Shown here in pieces: positions 41,058-50,175 of a stretch of 64,000 nt of DNA. Both the position numbers and the translations under genes were made by a program. How positions within the stretch are numbered: position 1 is the first letter of the stretch; each line of letters opens with the position of its first letter. Under the pieces are notes generated by a model, which saw only the letters and a list, made by a program, of their open reading frames with translations, was not told the origin of the DNA and did not search any database. The stretch spans positions 1 to 64,000 of the forward strand of contig CAWUIB010000002.1 of the NCBI GenBank assembly GCA_963922335.1. Direction: 5' to 3'. The stretch is from CALBPI01 sp963922335 (lineage in GTDB: Bacteria; Pseudomonadota; Gammaproteobacteria; Steroidobacterales; Woeseiaceae).

Positions 41058-42632
41058 ATGCACGAGCGCGCGGCTGACGATCTGACCGGTCGACAGGAAC
41101 CAATCCTGTCACTAACGGCGGCACGAAAAGCCGGTGTTTGTATGCACATCACCTCGCTACCTGGCCCGCATGGCATCGGCGAGATTGGGCGCGATGCGCA
41201 CGCATTTGTAGAGGCGATCTCCGCAGCTGGGCTCGAGGTCTGGCAATTGCTACCCACCGGCCCCACCGCATACGGCGACTCACCCTATCAGCCGCTATCG
41301 TCGCGTGCCGGCAATCCTATGCTGATCGAATTGCGCGACCTCGTTGAACTCGGTCTGCTGCATGCCGAAGAAATAGACACACTGCGGAGCTTGTCGGCCG
41401 ACAAAGTCGAATACGGGCCGCTGATCGACGAAAAGACGCGTCTGTTGCAGCGTGCTGCACTGCGCTTTGAGGATGTGGCGACCACACCGCTACTCAACCA
41501 GTACGCAGCATTTGTTGAGGAGCACGACGAAGACTGGCTTCACGACTACGCGTTATTTCGCACGCTCAAAACAATGCACGAGGAACGTCCGTGGATTGAA
41601 TGGCAACCAGAGTTTCGCGATCGTCACAGCCAAGCGCTTCAGCGCCTGGCAACTGAGCAGGTTGAGGCCATATTCGCTGTGAAATTGATGCAGTTCCTGT
41701 TCTACCGCCAATGGGAACGGCTGCGCGAAGTCGCAGCGGAGAACAATGTCTTGCTGTTCGGCGATATGCCGATCTATCTGGCACTCGATTGCGCAGACGC
41801 ATGGGCACGACGCGAACTGTTACGACTGGACGAACAGGGACAGCCAACACACGTCGCGGGGGTACCGCCCGACTACTTCTCTGAAGACGGGCAACTGTGG
41901 GGCAACCCACTCTATGACTGGGAATACCACGCAAGCACCGGCTTTGACTGGTGGGTCGGGCGTGTGCAGCACACACTGACAATGGTCGACATCGTCCGGA
42001 TCGACCATTTCCGCGGTTTTGAAACCTATTGGTCAATACCCTGGGGCTCAGAGAGCGCGCGCACCGGCGTATGGGAGTACGGACCGAAGGACGCCTTGTT
42101 TGAGGCGATCACCGCAAGACTTGGTCCGCTGCCCATTGTCGCCGAGGATCTCGGTGACATAACCCCCGAGGTCACCGAACTGCGCCAGCGCCAATCGTTG
42201 CCCGGCATGTCGGTGCTCCAGTTCATGGTGCCCGATGTGCACTTTGACCCAGACCAGATTCCTCGTGATTCGGTCGCCTACACTGGAACGCATGACAACG
42301 ATACGTCTGTTGGCTGGTTCTTGGGTGGCCCTGGCGATATGCGAAGCGCCAATGAAATCCGCGAGCATCAGGCCCTGACACTCGAACGAACCGGCGGCAC
42401 AGCGGCGGACGTCCATTGGGGTTTGGTCCGGATGGCGTTCGGTACCGAAGCGTGCATGGCGATCATCCCGATGCAGGACTTTCTCGGCCTCGGGTCGGAT
42501 GCGCGCCTCAACACACCGGGTAAACCAGCGGACAACTGGCAATGGCGGCTGCGTGCAGGCCAATTTGATTCGCAGATGATCACGCGGATTCGCGACGCCG
42601 TAATTGAGGCGGACCGTCTGAGCCAAACGTGA
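41058..42632 (+). CDS. malQ: 4-alpha-glucanotransferase (amylomaltase)
   Basis: Transfers maltosyl or longer glucan units between chains, helping recover short oligosaccharides from glycogen turnover. It has 524 residues, GH77 type. Blocks are HITSLPGPHGIGEIG, QLLPTGPTAYGDSPYQ, the nucleophile Asp (about 316) in VRIDHFRGFE, the acid/base Glu in PIVAEDLGDITPEV and YTGTHDNDTSVGW. A GTG at 41046 is an alternative start; GGAGGG at 41041 sits better relative to the ATG at 41058. It is the first gene of the glycogen operon. Confidence 0.95.
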   Translation: MHERAADDLTGRQEPILSLTAARKAGVCMHITSLPGPHGIGEIGRDAHAFVEAISAAGLEVWQLLPTGPTAYGDSPYQPLSSRAGNPMLIELRDLVELGLLHAEEIDTLRSLSADKVEYGPLIDEKTRLLQRAALRFEDVATTPLLNQYAAFVEEHDEDWLHDYALFRTLKTMHEERPWIEWQPEFRDRHSQALQRLATEQVEAIFAVKLMQFLFYRQWERLREVAAENNVLLFGDMPIYLALDCADAWARRELLRLDEQGQPTHVAGVPPDYFSEDGQLWGNPLYDWEYHASTGFDWWVGRVQHTLTMVDIVRIDHFRGFETYWSIPWGSESARTGVWEYGPKDALFEAITARLGPLPIVAEDLGDITPEVTELRQRQSLPGMSVLQFMVPDVHFDPDQIPRDSVAYTGTHDNDTSVGWFLGGPGDMRSANEIREHQALTLERTGGTAADVHWGLVRMAFGTEACMAIIPMQDFLGLGSDARLNTPGKPADNWQWRLRAGQFDSQMITRIRDAVIEADRLSQT

Positions 42633-42675
42633 TCCGCGCAACACCAAGACACGGGGCTTGCGCTATTATCAACGC

Positions 42676-43962
42676 ATGAGCAACCAACCCGTACTTGAGG
42701 ACGGCGGACGTTTTGTCAGCCGACTCACCAAAGACACGCTTGCGCTAATTCTGGCTGGCGGCCAAGGTTCGCGCCTGCACGAGCTCACGACCTGGCGGGC
42801 GAAACCGGCGCTGCAATTCGGCGGCAAGTTCCGGATCATCGACTTCCCTCTGTCAAACTGTTTCAACTCGGGGATCCGTCGTGTGGGTGTGCTCACCCAA
42901 TACAAGGCGCACTCACTAATACGACATCTCGTCCGTGGCTGGACCAACCGCTATTCCGGCGAGCAGGAGTTCGTGGAAATATTGCCGGCATCACAGCGTG
43001 TGGGCGGTGAGTGGTACCGCGGCACGGCTGATGCGGTCTACCAAAATCTGGATATCATCCGAACACACAGCCCCAGATTCGTTCTGGTTCTCGCCGGAGA
43101 TCACGTCTACAAGATGGACTACGGCCCCTTGCTCGCGGCACATACCGAGGCGCAAGCGGACATGTCAGTCTGCTGTCTGGAGGTGCCGGTCGAGGAAGCC
43201 GCCGGTGCGCTCGGCGTCATGACCGTCGACGAGAACGGTCGCGTGATCGACTTCAACGAGAAGCCGGATCAACCTGAGGAAATACCCGGTAAGCCCGGCT
43301 TGTGCCTCGCTTCGATGGGCAACTACGTATTCAACACCGATTTCCTTTTCGAGCAGGTCATCAAGGACGCCGACGATCCGAAGACGCAACACGACTTCGG
43401 CAAGAACGTGATCCCAGCGATCATCAACCAATACCGTGTCTTCGCTTATCCGTTTCGCGATCCTGCCACCGCTGACCAGGCCTACTGGCGCGATGTTGGA
43501 ACGCTGCCCGCATACTGGCAGGCCAATATGGAGCTCCTGGACGTGGTGCCGCAACTCAATCTCTACGATCAGGAATGGCCGGTAGATACGTTCCAGATCC
43601 AGCTACCGCCAGCGAAGTTTGTTCACGACGAACCCGATCGGCGCGGTGTTGCAATCAATTCAATGGTGTCCGGCGGCTGTGTTGTATCCGGCGCGTCGCT
43701 TCACCGATCGCTCCTGTTTTCCAACGTACGCGTGCACTCCTACAGCAAGCTGACGGAGACCGTGGTACTCCCGGACGTTGAGATCGGCGAACACTGCCGT
43801 ATCCATCGCGCGATTATCGATCGCGGTTCGGTGGTTGCGGATCACACGGTGATCGGAGAAGACGTCGAGGCTGATCGCGCGCGCGGGTTTCGAGTAACCG
43901 ATGAGGGCATCACGCTAGTGACGCCGGACATGCTCGGCCAGGAATTGCATTTCACCCGCTAG
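42676..43962 (+). CDS. glgC: Glucose-1-phosphate adenylyltransferase
   Basis: Makes ADP-glucose from glucose 1-phosphate and ATP, the rate-setting step of bacterial glycogen synthesis. The 428 residues match E. coli GlgC (431). Motifs are ALILAGGQGSRLHELT at the nucleotide site, KPALQFGGKFRIIDFPLSNC, WYRGTADAVYQNLD and VLAGDHVYKMDY; FNEKP is the sugar-phosphate contact. The C-terminal half has the left-handed beta-helix with conserved SGGCVVSG. The ATG at 42676 is chosen over a TTG six codons upstream. It ends 4 bases before glgA. Confidence 0.97.
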   Translation: MSNQPVLEDGGRFVSRLTKDTLALILAGGQGSRLHELTTWRAKPALQFGGKFRIIDFPLSNCFNSGIRRVGVLTQYKAHSLIRHLVRGWTNRYSGEQEFVEILPASQRVGGEWYRGTADAVYQNLDIIRTHSPRFVLVLAGDHVYKMDYGPLLAAHTEAQADMSVCCLEVPVEEAAGALGVMTVDENGRVIDFNEKPDQPEEIPGKPGLCLASMGNYVFNTDFLFEQVIKDADDPKTQHDFGKNVIPAIINQYRVFAYPFRDPATADQAYWRDVGTLPAYWQANMELLDVVPQLNLYDQEWPVDTFQIQLPPAKFVHDEPDRRGVAINSMVSGGCVVSGASLHRSLLFSNVRVHSYSKLTETVVLPDVEIGEHCRIHRAIIDRGSVVADHTVIGEDVEADRARGFRVTDEGITLVTPDMLGQELHFTR

Positions 43963-43966
43963 GCCC

Positions 43967-45514
43967 ATGTCGATTCGACCACCGGTTTATATGGTAGCCG
44001 CAGAGAACGGCGCGTTGCCGGGCGGCAAAGCAGGCGGCGTCGGAGACGTGCTTCGCGATTTGCCCCCTGCGATCGCAGAGACCGGACGACCGGTCACGAT
44101 CCTGATGCCCTCCTACAATCGGCTACATAGATCGGACGGCATGGAGTGGTGCGGCGAGTTTCCCGTTCGCTTTGGGCAGGAAAGCCTGAATATCGAGTGG
44201 TACGGCAAGCAGACCGCAGCCGATGTCGACACCGTAGTCTTGCATCACCCACGTTTCGACCCGCAGAACACCGGCCAGATCTATTGTGATGATGGGCCGG
44301 ACAACCCCTTCGCCAGTGATGCCACAAAGTTTGCGCTCCTTTCGCTGGCGGCGGGCGAATGGCTTGCACGCCATGCTGACGAACAAGCCGTGCTGCATTT
44401 GCACGACTGGCACGCCGGGCTGCTTGCACTGCTGCGCGAACGACTGCCATCTTTTGAGCGGCTGAAGCACTTGCGGTGCGTGCTGACCTTGCACAACCTT
44501 GCGTTGCAGGGACTGAGGCCTCGTCGGGGTCATCCCTCAAGCTTCGAACGTTGGTTCCCCGAGCTAGACCCGGACGACCCACTGTTATCCGATCCTCGAT
44601 ATCCCGATGTCGCGAATCCGCTCGCGGCCGCAATTCGGAGCGCCGATCATATCAACACGGTTAGCCCGACCAACGCGCGCGAAATACTCCAGCCGACGGA
44701 TCCTGCGCGTGGCTTTCATGGCGGTGAGGGACTCGAAGTATTGCTGCAGCATGCTGCCGCCGATGGACGACTGCACGGCATCCTCAACGGATGCGACTAC
44801 ACGAATATTCCGCAGCACCGCCCTACATTTTCCGAATTGACGGAAACTGTCGGAAAAACACTGACTGAATGGAGCGATCGGCAGCCGCACAACCGGTCCT
44901 TGTTCACGCTTGCATCACGTAACCTGAATCAAGCGCGACACAAACAGCCGTCGATCATTCTGACGGCTGTGAGTCGACTTACCGATCAGAAGGCGGGGCT
45001 GCTGCTGGCGAGAACGCAAGGCATTACCTTGCTGCAACAGTTACTTCGATCACTGCCCGATGATGCGGTTGTCTTGCTACTCGGAAGCGGCGATCCTGGA
45101 ATCGAGACCGCATTGGCGCAGCACGCGGCCACCGACCCGCGACTGATCTTTCTGCGAGGGTTCTCCGAGCCACTTGCCAACACAGTGTTCGCCGCTGGGG
45201 ACTTGTTTCTGATGCCGAGCACGTTCGAGCCCTGTGGCATCAGTCAGATGTATGCGATGCGCGCAGGCCAACCCTGCCTGGTCCACGCCGTTGGCGGACT
45301 CAATGACACGGTCAAAGACAATATCAACGGTTTTTCGTTCTCCGGCCCAAATCCCGAGTCGCAGGTCGCGAACTGCATGGCGAGCATGATTCATGCGCAG
45401 CAAGTGTTCTTCGATCAGCCTGCGCGATGGCAAGAGATTGTTGGCGAGGCCCGAGCGGCACGGTTCCTCTGGTCTGATGCCGCCGCGCAATACGAGACGA
45501 AGATGTATGTCTGA
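43967..45514 (+). CDS. glgA: Glycogen synthase (ADP-glucose)
   Basis: Extends alpha-1,4-glucan from ADP-glucose. The 515 residues are GT5 type. The ADP-glucose loop reads KAGGVGDVLRDLP where KTGGLGDV is usual, so the Thr is an Ala here. LHLHDWHAGLL and VLTLHNLALQG follow, and the C-terminal domain has E421 in STFEPCGISQMYAMRAGQP. Gene order and the 8-base overlap with glgB (ATGTCTGA) indicate translational coupling. It is about 35 residues longer than E. coli GlgA (477). Confidence 0.95.
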   Translation: MSIRPPVYMVAAENGALPGGKAGGVGDVLRDLPPAIAETGRPVTILMPSYNRLHRSDGMEWCGEFPVRFGQESLNIEWYGKQTAADVDTVVLHHPRFDPQNTGQIYCDDGPDNPFASDATKFALLSLAAGEWLARHADEQAVLHLHDWHAGLLALLRERLPSFERLKHLRCVLTLHNLALQGLRPRRGHPSSFERWFPELDPDDPLLSDPRYPDVANPLAAAIRSADHINTVSPTNAREILQPTDPARGFHGGEGLEVLLQHAAADGRLHGILNGCDYTNIPQHRPTFSELTETVGKTLTEWSDRQPHNRSLFTLASRNLNQARHKQPSIILTAVSRLTDQKAGLLLARTQGITLLQQLLRSLPDDAVVLLLGSGDPGIETALAQHAATDPRLIFLRGFSEPLANTVFAAGDLFLMPSTFEPCGISQMYAMRAGQPCLVHAVGGLNDTVKDNINGFSFSGPNPESQVANCMASMIHAQQVFFDQPARWQEIVGEARAARFLWSDAAAQYETKMYV

Positions 45515-47660
45515 GCGTGACGCACTGCACCAGCTGGCCGCAGGCCGTCACCCGGATCCGTTTTCGATCCTCGGCGCACACGAGGTGGATGGCGTTCGCT
45601 GCGCAACCTACTTTGCACCGGGTGCCGCTCGTGCCGCGATCGTGGATGAGCAAGGCCGACAAATACGTCGCGCACGTCGAATTCATGATGCGGGTATTTA
45701 CCGTGTTGAGCTGTCTTCGCAGAACTATCGATGGCGCCTGTATTGGCCGGATGGCGAAGTCAATGACGTGCAGGACCCGTACGAATTTGGTACCTCGTTG
45801 GGAGAGGTTGATCTGCATCTGCTCGGTGAGGGTCGGCACGAACGCATCTACGAAGTGCTCGGTGCACACACGATGCAGCTAGACGGCACACCCGGGACTC
45901 GCTTTTGCGTCTGGGCACCTAATGCATCACGGGTCAGTGTGATCGGCGATTGGAATCAGTGGGACGGCCGACGACATCCTATGCGTCGCCATCATGCGGT
46001 CGGTATTTGGGAGTTGTTCATCCCCGACATCAGCGACGGCGCACGCTACAAGTTCGAACTACTGGACGCAGAAGGTAACCTCCTTCCACTCAAGACCGAC
46101 CCGTTCGGCAATGCCTTCGAAGCGCCGCCACACAACGCCGCGATTGTCTCGACGAGCGACTATCAATGGCGCGATCACGCATGGATGAGCGAAAGAAGCC
46201 CGCAAGGTCTGCGCACACCACAATCGGTTTATGAGGTACACCTCGGTTCCTGGCGGAGAGGTGAGCATAATCATTGGCTCGACTATCGGGCACTCGCCGA
46301 CACGCTGATCCCGTATGTTTCCAACATGGGGTTCACCCACATAGAACTGTTGCCAATTACAGAACATCCGTTCGATGGCTCCTGGGGTTACCAGCCAATC
46401 GGCATATTCGCACCCACTTACCGTTTCGGCACTCCAGACGATTTCCGTTATTTCATTGACACCTGTCATCAGGCAGGGATTGGCGTCATTGTCGACTGGG
46501 TGCCCGCGCATTTTCCACGCGATGAACATGGGCTCGCCCGGTTCGATGGCACGGCACTCTACGAACATGCTGATCCGCGCAAAGGTGCGCATGCCGACTG
46601 GGGTACGCTCATCTTCAATTACGGGCGCAACGAAGTCGTGAATTACCTGATTGGCAGCGCGTTGTACTGGATCAATGAGTTTCACATCGACGCGCTTAGG
46701 GTCGACGCAGTGGCCTCCATGCTCTATCTCGATTACTCCCGCAAAGAGGGCGAATGGGTACCGAACGAACACGGCGGCAACGAAAACCTGGAAGCCGTTA
46801 CGTTCATCCAGCGATTAAATGAAGCCGTTCACGCAGCGGGGGCCGCGTCCTATGCCGAGGAATCGACCGCATGGCCAGGCGTGTCTCGTCCGACCTACGA
46901 CGGTGGCCTCGGGTTCACCTTCAAATGGAATATGGGCTGGATGAACGACAGCCTGAGATATATCGGTGAGGACCCCGTTCACAGGCGTTACCACCACGAT
47001 AAGCTGACCTTCGGACTCGTCTACGCATTCAATGAGAACTTCGTACTGCCGCTTTCACATGATGAGGTGGTGCATGGAAAGCGATCGATTCTGGGAAGAA
47101 TGCCGGGCGACGACTGGCAGCGTTTTGCAAATCTGCGCGCCTACCTTGGGTTCATGTTTACGCACCCTGGGAAAAAGCTGATGTTCATGGGCACAGAGTT
47201 TGCGCAGTCTGCAGAGTGGAATCACGACCAGTCTCTGGACTGGCACCTGCTTGAATACGCACCACATCGCGGTATCCAGGAGCTGGTACGCGACCTGAAC
47301 CACCTGATGCGCGTCCAGCCCGCACTGCACGATCAGGACTTTGACGGCGCTGGCTTTACGTGGCTCGACTGGGAAGATTCAGAACACAGCGTCTTCGCAT
47401 GGCTACGAAACACCGATAACGGACAAAACGTCATCTGCATTTGCAACATGACTCCGGTTGTTCGCGAAGGCTATCGCGTCGGCGCACCTGACTGGGGTGC
47501 GTATTCTGAAATTTTGAACACTGACCATGAGCGCTACGGTGGCAGCAATGTCCTCAACGGCTCTGGTCTGCAAACACAGCCAACAGCGTGGCACCGACAA
47601 GCACAGTCTTTGGTGGTAACGCTACCGCCCCTCGCAACCATCATTCTGAAACGCGCTTGA
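45507..47660 (+). CDS. glgB: 1,4-alpha-glucan branching enzyme
   Basis: Adds alpha-1,6 branches to the growing glucan. It has 717 residues, GH13 subfamily 9 with two N-terminal modules (about 1-105 and 115-215), as in E. coli GlgB (728). The catalytic Asp is D400 in DALRVDAVASMLY and the acid/base Glu is at 451-452 in YAEESTAWPGV; LSHDEVVHGKRSI holds the transition-state Asp. The ATG at 45507 overlaps the end of glgA by 8 bases. The reading frame extends further back into glgA but shows no family sequence there. Confidence 0.97.
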   Translation: MSERDALHQLAAGRHPDPFSILGAHEVDGVRCATYFAPGAARAAIVDEQGRQIRRARRIHDAGIYRVELSSQNYRWRLYWPDGEVNDVQDPYEFGTSLGEVDLHLLGEGRHERIYEVLGAHTMQLDGTPGTRFCVWAPNASRVSVIGDWNQWDGRRHPMRRHHAVGIWELFIPDISDGARYKFELLDAEGNLLPLKTDPFGNAFEAPPHNAAIVSTSDYQWRDHAWMSERSPQGLRTPQSVYEVHLGSWRRGEHNHWLDYRALADTLIPYVSNMGFTHIELLPITEHPFDGSWGYQPIGIFAPTYRFGTPDDFRYFIDTCHQAGIGVIVDWVPAHFPRDEHGLARFDGTALYEHADPRKGAHADWGTLIFNYGRNEVVNYLIGSALYWINEFHIDALRVDAVASMLYLDYSRKEGEWVPNEHGGNENLEAVTFIQRLNEAVHAAGAASYAEESTAWPGVSRPTYDGGLGFTFKWNMGWMNDSLRYIGEDPVHRRYHHDKLTFGLVYAFNENFVLPLSHDEVVHGKRSILGRMPGDDWQRFANLRAYLGFMFTHPGKKLMFMGTEFAQSAEWNHDQSLDWHLLEYAPHRGIQELVRDLNHLMRVQPALHDQDFDGAGFTWLDWEDSEHSVFAWLRNTDNGQNVICICNMTPVVREGYRVGAPDWGAYSEILNTDHERYGGSNVLNGSGLQTQPTAWHRQAQSLVVTLPPLATIILKRA

Positions 47661-47682
47661 GTGGGTAGGCAGGAGAAACCTG

Positions 47683-50175
47683 ATGAGCACCAATACTGAA
47701 TCGACACTACCCAGCCGAATACTCGCTGAACCGTTGAGCAACGATGAGACCGCACTGCTGAGAGACTTCAGTCACTACTTCGCTCGGACGTTCGGTCGCA
47801 ACGAGCTGGACGATAACGATGCATTCGCTTACCGGGCACTGGTCTATACGATCCGTGATCGCATCATGCGCAATTGGCGCCTGACACGCGAGCAGCAGCT
47901 CGAATTGGACTCGCGCAAGACCTGTTATCTGTCTCTCGAGTATCTAATGGGAAGACTGCTAAATAACGCGCTGGCAAGCACTGATCTGTCGGGTGCTGCG
48001 GCAAGTGCAATGTCGAAACTGGGCGTCGATCTTGAGGTGCTGCTCGACCAGGAGCACGATGCCGGTCTGGGAAACGGCGGACTTGGCAGACTGGCTGCAT
48101 GCTTTCTCGACAGTTGCGCCACACTGGCTCTGCCCGTGACTGGCTATGGCATCCGCTATCGCTACGGCATGTTCCATCAGCAGTTGCGAGACGGGCGACA
48201 GGTGGAGGAGCCAGACCAATGGCTGGCAGACGGATTCCCATGGGAGATTCGTCGTCGCGAACAGTCGCAAGTCATACAGTTCGGCGGCCGGACCGAAAGC
48301 TACAGAGACGCCAGCGGTAATATGGCATTCCGGTGGGTCGATACGCAGGATGTATTGGCCGTTCCCTATGATGTCCCGATACCGGGCTACCGGAACGAGG
48401 TCGTGAACACACTTCGACTCTGGTCCGCGGTTGCAACAGACGAATTCGATCTCGATGAGTTCAATGCAGGTAGCTACGCCGATGCAGTAGCACGCAAAAA
48501 CGCCGCTGAAAACATCACGATGGTCCTCTATCCGAATGCCACCACCGAAAACGGGCAAGTACTGCGCCTGCGGCAACAGTACTTTCTCGCAAGCGCCAGC
48601 CTGCAGGACACGATTCGCGACTGGCAGAGTCGCCACGGGAACGACTTCAGCGAGTTTGCGAACAAGCACTGCTTCCAGCTCAACGATACGCATCCCGCAG
48701 TCGCGGTCGCCGAGTTGATGCGTCTGCTGATGGATGAGCATGGATTCGGTTGGCACGCGGCGTGGGAAGTCACCACATCCACGATGGCCTACACCAACCA
48801 TACGCTGCTGCCGGAGGCGCTGGAGCTCTGGCCAGTTGCTATGTTCCGTGAACTCTTGCCACGACTAATCGAAATAATCTACGAGATAAATGCGCGCTTC
48901 CTGCGTGAGGTTGCGCGACGATGGCCGGGCGATGTCGATCGCCTACGACGCATGTCGCTGGTTGCCGAAGACGGTGAGCCCATGTTGCGCATGGCGTACC
49001 TCGCGATTGTCGGTAGCTTTTCTGTGAACGGCGTTGCCGCTCTGCATTCCGAACTGCTCAAGAATGGATTGTTCAAAGACTTCTATGAGCTATGGCCGGA
49101 GAAGTTCAACAACAAGACCAACGGGGTAACACAACGTCGTTGGCTGGCTGCTTGCAACCCGACATTGAGCAAGCTGATCGATTCACGGATCGGCTCGGAC
49201 TGGATCACCGACTTGCCACAATTAGCAAACCTCGCAAGTCACGCTGAGGACGCCGCCTTCCGCAAAACGTGGCGTGCTGCAAAGCAACACAACAAGGCGT
49301 TGCTGTGCAGCATGATCGAACAACGCACGGGCATCGCGCTCTCACACGAGATGCTGTTCGACGTTCAGGTGAAACGAATTCATGAGTACAAGCGCCAGCT
49401 ACTAAATGTTCTGCATACAATCCACCGCTACGCTCGAATCTGCGCTGAGGACACGCAGGGCATGCAACCGCGTGCGATCATTTTTGGCGGGAAGGCCGCG
49501 CCTGGATATGTGATGGCAAAGGAAATCATCAAGCTGATTTCCAATGTGGCAAATGTCATCAACACCGATCCAAGAACCGAAGGTCTGTTGCGGGTAGTCT
49601 TCTATCCCGACTACAACGTCTCCGCTATGGAACGGATATGCCCGGCGGCCGATTTGTCCGAGCAGATCTCGACCGCCGGGAAAGAGGCCTCTGGGACCGG
49701 CAACATGAAGTTCATGATGAACGGCGCGCTGACGATCGGCACGCTCGACGGCGCGAACGTTGAAATTCGCGAAGCGGTCGGCGATGACGCTTTTTTCCTT
49801 TTTGGTTTGACGGTCGACGAAATTCCGGCGGCGCGAGCGGATTACAACCCGAGTGCGATCATCGCATCCGACCCCGCGCTGAGTGTGGTGATGCACCTGC
49901 TGGAGACCGGTCATTTCAACCAGTATGAGCCCGGCGTGTTCGATCACGTTCTCAGCGCGCTTCGCGACCCGCATGATCCATGGATGACCATCGCTGATTT
50001 TCGCAGCTTCATCGACGCGCAAGAGCGAGTCGACGCAACCTATAAGGACGACGAGCTATGGACCAGACTCAGCATTCGAAACACTGCTGCCTCCGGACGA
50101 TTCTCGACTGACCGCACGATGCAGGACTATAACGACGACATCTGGCGACTCGAATCGATCGCAGTGGAAACATGA
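47683..50175 (+). CDS. glgP: Glycogen phosphorylase
   Basis: Releases glucose 1-phosphate from glycogen with inorganic phosphate. The 830 residues match the GT35 family (E. coli 815). Typical blocks are CYLSLEYLMGRLLNNAL, LGNGGLGRLAACFLDS, FQLNDTHPAVAVAELMRL and VKRIHEYKRQLLNV. The PLP lysine is K676 in EASGTGNMKFMMNGA, followed by GTLDGANVEI. An AGGAG site precedes the ATG by about 7 bases. It overlaps glgX by ATGA. Confidence 0.97.
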   Translation: MSTNTESTLPSRILAEPLSNDETALLRDFSHYFARTFGRNELDDNDAFAYRALVYTIRDRIMRNWRLTREQQLELDSRKTCYLSLEYLMGRLLNNALASTDLSGAAASAMSKLGVDLEVLLDQEHDAGLGNGGLGRLAACFLDSCATLALPVTGYGIRYRYGMFHQQLRDGRQVEEPDQWLADGFPWEIRRREQSQVIQFGGRTESYRDASGNMAFRWVDTQDVLAVPYDVPIPGYRNEVVNTLRLWSAVATDEFDLDEFNAGSYADAVARKNAAENITMVLYPNATTENGQVLRLRQQYFLASASLQDTIRDWQSRHGNDFSEFANKHCFQLNDTHPAVAVAELMRLLMDEHGFGWHAAWEVTTSTMAYTNHTLLPEALELWPVAMFRELLPRLIEIIYEINARFLREVARRWPGDVDRLRRMSLVAEDGEPMLRMAYLAIVGSFSVNGVAALHSELLKNGLFKDFYELWPEKFNNKTNGVTQRRWLAACNPTLSKLIDSRIGSDWITDLPQLANLASHAEDAAFRKTWRAAKQHNKALLCSMIEQRTGIALSHEMLFDVQVKRIHEYKRQLLNVLHTIHRYARICAEDTQGMQPRAIIFGGKAAPGYVMAKEIIKLISNVANVINTDPRTEGLLRVVFYPDYNVSAMERICPAADLSEQISTAGKEASGTGNMKFMMNGALTIGTLDGANVEIREAVGDDAFFLFGLTVDEIPAARADYNPSAIIASDPALSVVMHLLETGHFNQYEPGVFDHVLSALRDPHDPWMTIADFRSFIDAQERVDATYKDDELWTRLSIRNTAASGRFSTDRTMQDYNDDIWRLESIAVET

